Below are positions 5,435 to 7,629 of a stretch of DNA of 7,629 bases, one piece after another. Origin of the DNA: Phycisphaerae bacterium (GTDB taxonomy: Bacteria > Planctomycetota > Phycisphaerae > UBA1845 > Fen-1342); the NCBI GenBank assembly GCA_020058145.1, contig JAGVEP010000158.1, positions 1-7,629 of the forward strand. The letters run 5' to 3'. A program made the position numbers and the translations under genes. The notes beneath the pieces are model-generated. The model was given only the letters and a program-made list of their open reading frames with translations. It was not told where the DNA came from and searched no databases. Position 1 is the first letter of the stretch. Each line of letters opens with the position of its first letter.

Positions 5435-6820
5435 ATGCACCGCGTCTTCGACTTCCTTCGCAGCGACGACATTCCCCGCATGGCGCGGCGGAACTATGGC
5501 ATCGAACTGCGCCACATTCTGCTGTGGGGGATGTTCGCGAACCTGATCGACGGATCGTTCTCGAGCATCGTCGTCGCCAAGACGTTTCACTCACCGCTGC
5601 TGGTGCCGGTCGTGTGGGCGACGCCCATGCTGGCGCATTTGATGAGCCTCGTGTGGGGCGTTGTGGTGCGCGGCCGGCCCAAAGTGCGGACATTCATGGT
5701 GCTGGCCGTGGGTGCGGTCGTCAGCGCCGGATCGATCGCGCTGACGCCCAGCGATTGGCACCCTTGGGGCGGCTGGCTGTTCGCGGCGCAGGTCGCGGCG
5801 GCACGCATCTTCATGTCGGGACTGGTCACGGTGCGTACGTCGATCTGGAAGGCGAATTACCCCCGCTCGCACCGCGCCCGGATCGCCGGACGCATCCAGG
5901 CCCTGAACGCACTGCTGATGCTGCTCATGGGCATGGGCGTGAGCCTGCTGTTCGACCGCCATGCCGAGTACTACCGGGTGGTGTACCCGGCCATTGCCGC
6001 GCTGGGTGTGGCGTCCTTGCTACCCCTGCGACGGCTGCGCGTGCGCGGTGAAGTGCGTGAGCTGCGGGCCCGTGCCGCCACGGGAGGTGTGCCGGTAACC
6101 ATCGGCGGCCGGTGGGCCGAATTGCGGCAGGGTCTGGCGGAATCCGCGGCGATCCTCAAGCGCGACCGCGATTTCTCCCGCTATTGCTCCGCGCAGTACC
6201 TGCTCGGCTCGGCAAATCTCATGACCGACCCGGTGCTGACGATCTTCCTCACGCAGAGCGCGAAACTGGGCTATTTCACGAGCTATCTGCTGATGGAGCA
6301 GATTCCCATGCTCGTCGCCGTGTTCACGATGCGGCACTGGGCCCACTTGTTCGACCGTATCGGCGTGCTCCGCTTCCGCGTCATCAACAGCGCCTACTGG
6401 CTCGCGTCCATCGCGCTGGCGGCGGTGAGTCTGGCGATCGGCGGGACCTCATTTGTCGGCGCCCTGACCGTCGCCTTGGTCGTACTGGCCCTCGGGCGCC
6501 TGTTCAACGGCCTGGGGCGCGGCGGCGGCATGATTGCGTGGAATCTTGGGCACTTGCACTTCGCGGGCGAGCACGACGCGGAACTCTACATGGGCATTCA
6601 CGTAGCGCTGACCGGCGTGCGCGGGATCATCATGCCGTTCGTCGGCTCGACGCTGTACAACCTGATCGGCAGCAGCGCCCTGGCAATTGCGATCGCGCTT
6701 TCGGGGGCCGCCGTGGCCGCGTTCCGGCGGCTCGCACTCACCGACCGGCGCGCTGCGCAGGCCACGAGCGCCGGCGAGTTGCCGGCCGACACCGCGCCTC
6801 TGGATACGGAGTCTTCGTAG
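5435..6820 (+). CDS. MFS-like permease, substrate unknown
   Basis: A 461-aa polytopic membrane protein with about 12 hydrophobic segments. The clearest lie near residues 27-48, 54-79, 87-103, 112-132, 154-173, 183-198, 250-272, 277-298, 317-336, 339-358, 383-408 and 412-432. A cytoplasmic loop of about 50 residues rich in Arg and Glu (199-248) splits the protein into two halves, as in the major facilitator superfamily. GRLFNGLGRGGG (354-365) and RARIAGRIQALN (147-158) look like inter-helix loop motifs, the second resembling the charged loop between helices. I cannot name a substrate. ATG 5435 is preceded by TTGAATAATCC with no Shine-Dalgarno, and an alternative start is Met16 (5480). The gene begins 9 bp after the repeat cassette, so any native upstream promoter has been displaced or is supplied from the cassette or nadK. 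Confidence 0.8.
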   Translation: MHRVFDFLRSDDIPRMARRNYGIELRHILLWGMFANLIDGSFSSIVVAKTFHSPLLVPVVWATPMLAHLMSLVWGVVVRGRPKVRTFMVLAVGAVVSAGSIALTPSDWHPWGGWLFAAQVAAARIFMSGLVTVRTSIWKANYPRSHRARIAGRIQALNALLMLLMGMGVSLLFDRHAEYYRVVYPAIAALGVASLLPLRRLRVRGEVRELRARAATGGVPVTIGGRWAELRQGLAESAAILKRDRDFSRYCSAQYLLGSANLMTDPVLTIFLTQSAKLGYFTSYLLMEQIPMLVAVFTMRHWAHLFDRIGVLRFRVINSAYWLASIALAAVSLAIGGTSFVGALTVALVVLALGRLFNGLGRGGGMIAWNLGHLHFAGEHDAELYMGIHVALTGVRGIIMPFVGSTLYNLIGSSALAIAIALSGAAVAAFRRLALTDRRAAQATSAGELPADTAPLDTESS

Positions 6821-6834
6821 GGCGGGCTCCGCCC
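6820..6834 (+). terminator. Small GC hairpin after the MFS gene
   Basis: GGGCGG, a 3-nt GCT loop and CCGCCC form a 6-bp stem starting at the last base of the stop codon. No run of T follows, so intrinsic termination is doubtful; it could act as a 3'-end stabiliser or be one copy of a common GC-rich intergenic motif. Confidence 0.3.
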
Positions 6835-6875
6835 GTCACGCGAGCCCAAGTTAGACACTTTTGAGCCCGAATCGC

Positions 6876-6895
6876 CCCTGGCGCTAGCGCCCGGG
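6876..6895. repeat. 20-bp palindrome between the MFS gene and transposase remnant
   Basis: GGCGCTAGCGCC at 6880-6891 is a perfect 12-bp palindrome. It extends to CCC at 6876-6878 and GGG at 6893-6895 with one mismatched pair. It lies 24 bp beyond the stop of the transposase remnant, in the 98-bp stretch with no gene. It might be a bidirectional end signal for the two converging genes; I see no T-tract on either side. Confidence 0.5.
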
Positions 6896-6918
6896 CCGGT
6901 TCGGAGCTAAAGTCGTGA

Positions 6919-7629
6919 CTACATTTGTTCCACCTCGTGGACGGTGCGGAGCCGTTGGGGCAGGGTCAGGCCCAGGCGATTGAGCGGCAGCTTTTGAGCT
7001 TTGTCGGGAGTCGTGACACAGCGCACGCGGAGCGGGTGTTCCCGGCCGTTGGTCCAGCGGGCCTTCAAAACCACGTCGCCACTCTTGATCTTGGCGAACT
7101 CTTCGACGAGGGTCCGCGGCGCGTCGCCCAGCCCGGCACACCGCATCCACTGGGCCAGCCCTTGACAGACCTGCGTCCTGTCAAGGGCCAGGGCCTTCCA
7201 GAGCACGTACGCCAGGCTGAGGGCGACCAAGGCGGGAGCCCGAAGACCAGGATGTGGGCCAGCACCCGCTCCTCGTGCTGATGAAAGATCGGGCGGATTT
7301 CCAGCTCGTCCTTGGTGATGCGGAAAGTCCACTCCGCCTCGGTGAGCTGGAGGTGCCGTTTCCACAGCACGGCCGGATCGGTCTCGGTGAGATTCGTCCG
7401 CAGCAGATAGCAGCCCTCCGACAAGGCCGACCACTCCTGCCAGCGCTCGTTCTGCGTCCAGGTGATCGACAGCCTGGCCTTGCTCGTCGGGTTCTCGATC
7501 GGCGTCACCTGCATCTCGAACGCCCCGGCCGCCACACGTCCAACTGCAACAGCCGCCACAAGCCCAGCGCCAGCCACACGTCGCCGAAGTCTCGCAGCCG
7601 CGCCAGTCGAAGGTCCTTTAACTTCACCA
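6919..7629 (-). pseudogene. Decayed IS1634-like transposase, internally deleted and frameshifted, 5' end outside the window
   Basis: Recognisable transposase segments occupy three minus-strand frames. From about 7627 to 7538 one frame gives the N-terminal KLKDLRLARLRDFGDVW type sequence. From about 7538 to 7242 a second frame gives the C-terminal catalytic region, with YLLRTNL, QLTEAEW and ITKDELEIRPI; the catalytic Glu (codon at 7334) and the Lys seven residues later fit the E-x6-K part of the IS4-superfamily signature. From about 7215 to the TAG at 6919 a third frame gives LAYVLWKAL, KSGDVVL, CVTTPD and LGLTLPQRL to the end. The middle of a normal protein, roughly 300 residues with both catalytic Asp residues, is missing at about 7530-7540. 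A frameshift lies within 7216-7241. The protein cannot be active. The other IS end is outside the window, so terminal repeats cannot be compared. Confidence 0.85.
7152..7191. repeat. 33-bp palindromic insertion with 7-bp flanking direct repeat
   Basis: GCCCTTGACAG (7158-7168) and CTGTCAAGGGC (7178-7188) are perfect 11-bp inverted arms around a 9-nt loop. GGGCCAG occurs at both edges, 7152-7158 and 7185-7191, exactly 33 bp apart. In the transposase frame this adds 11 residues between WKALA and QWMR, where the family as I remember it runs straight through. It looks like a small mobile palindrome or a replication slip. Confidence 0.65.

Noticed and set aside
7216..7241. Programmed ribosomal frameshift in the transposase
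   Set aside because: There is no slippery heptamer, the frame change comes with extra bases, and another frame break and a missing core show the gene is dead.

Overview
This is a GC-rich, gene-dense chromosomal window from a bacterium, most likely a member of the Planctomycetota or a near relative. The inference rests on four things: high GC, weak or absent Shine-Dalgarno sequences for several genes, a lone 23S rRNA intervening-sequence (four-helix bundle) protein gene set in GGCACGAA-type repeats, and IS1634-like transposase debris. No rRNA or phylogenetic marker is present, so this assignment is tentative.

Layout from left to right. Positions 2-583 (+) hold the C-terminal part of an unrecognised protein that begins before the window. 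It converges, with 19 bp between stop codons, on a tight four-gene minus-strand operon. Read in its own direction (3897 down to 603), the operon encodes a Cof-type HAD phosphatase, phosphatidylserine decarboxylase (psd), phosphatidylserine synthase (pssA) and the LarE-type sulfur transferase. Spacings are 16 bp, a 4-bp GTGA overlap and a 20-bp overlap, so the genes are probably translationally coupled. PssA makes phosphatidylserine from CDP-diacylglycerol and serine, and Psd decarboxylates it to phosphatidylethanolamine, so the core is a complete PE module. LarE and the HAD enzyme ride along with it.

A 140-bp divergent intergenic region (3898-4037) separates this operon from NAD kinase (nadK, 4038-4919, +). 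Directly at the nadK stop codon begins a compact cassette, 4919-5425. It consists of 8-bp tandem repeats, a 123-aa four-helix bundle protein gene, and an almost perfect inverted copy of the first repeat block. The cassette ends 9 bp before the start of a 461-aa MFS-like permease (5435-6820, +). After two short GC-rich hairpins lies a decayed IS1634-like transposase (6919-7629, -), whose recognisable parts are spread over all three minus frames. It carries a large internal deletion, a frameshift, and a 33-bp in-frame palindromic insertion bounded by a 7-bp direct repeat.

The most unusual structures are the inverted-repeat cassette around the four-helix bundle gene, which has the architecture of an rRNA intervening sequence but sits between protein genes, and the small palindromic insertion in the dead transposase. 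I found no CRISPR array, tRNA, rRNA or recognisable defence system.
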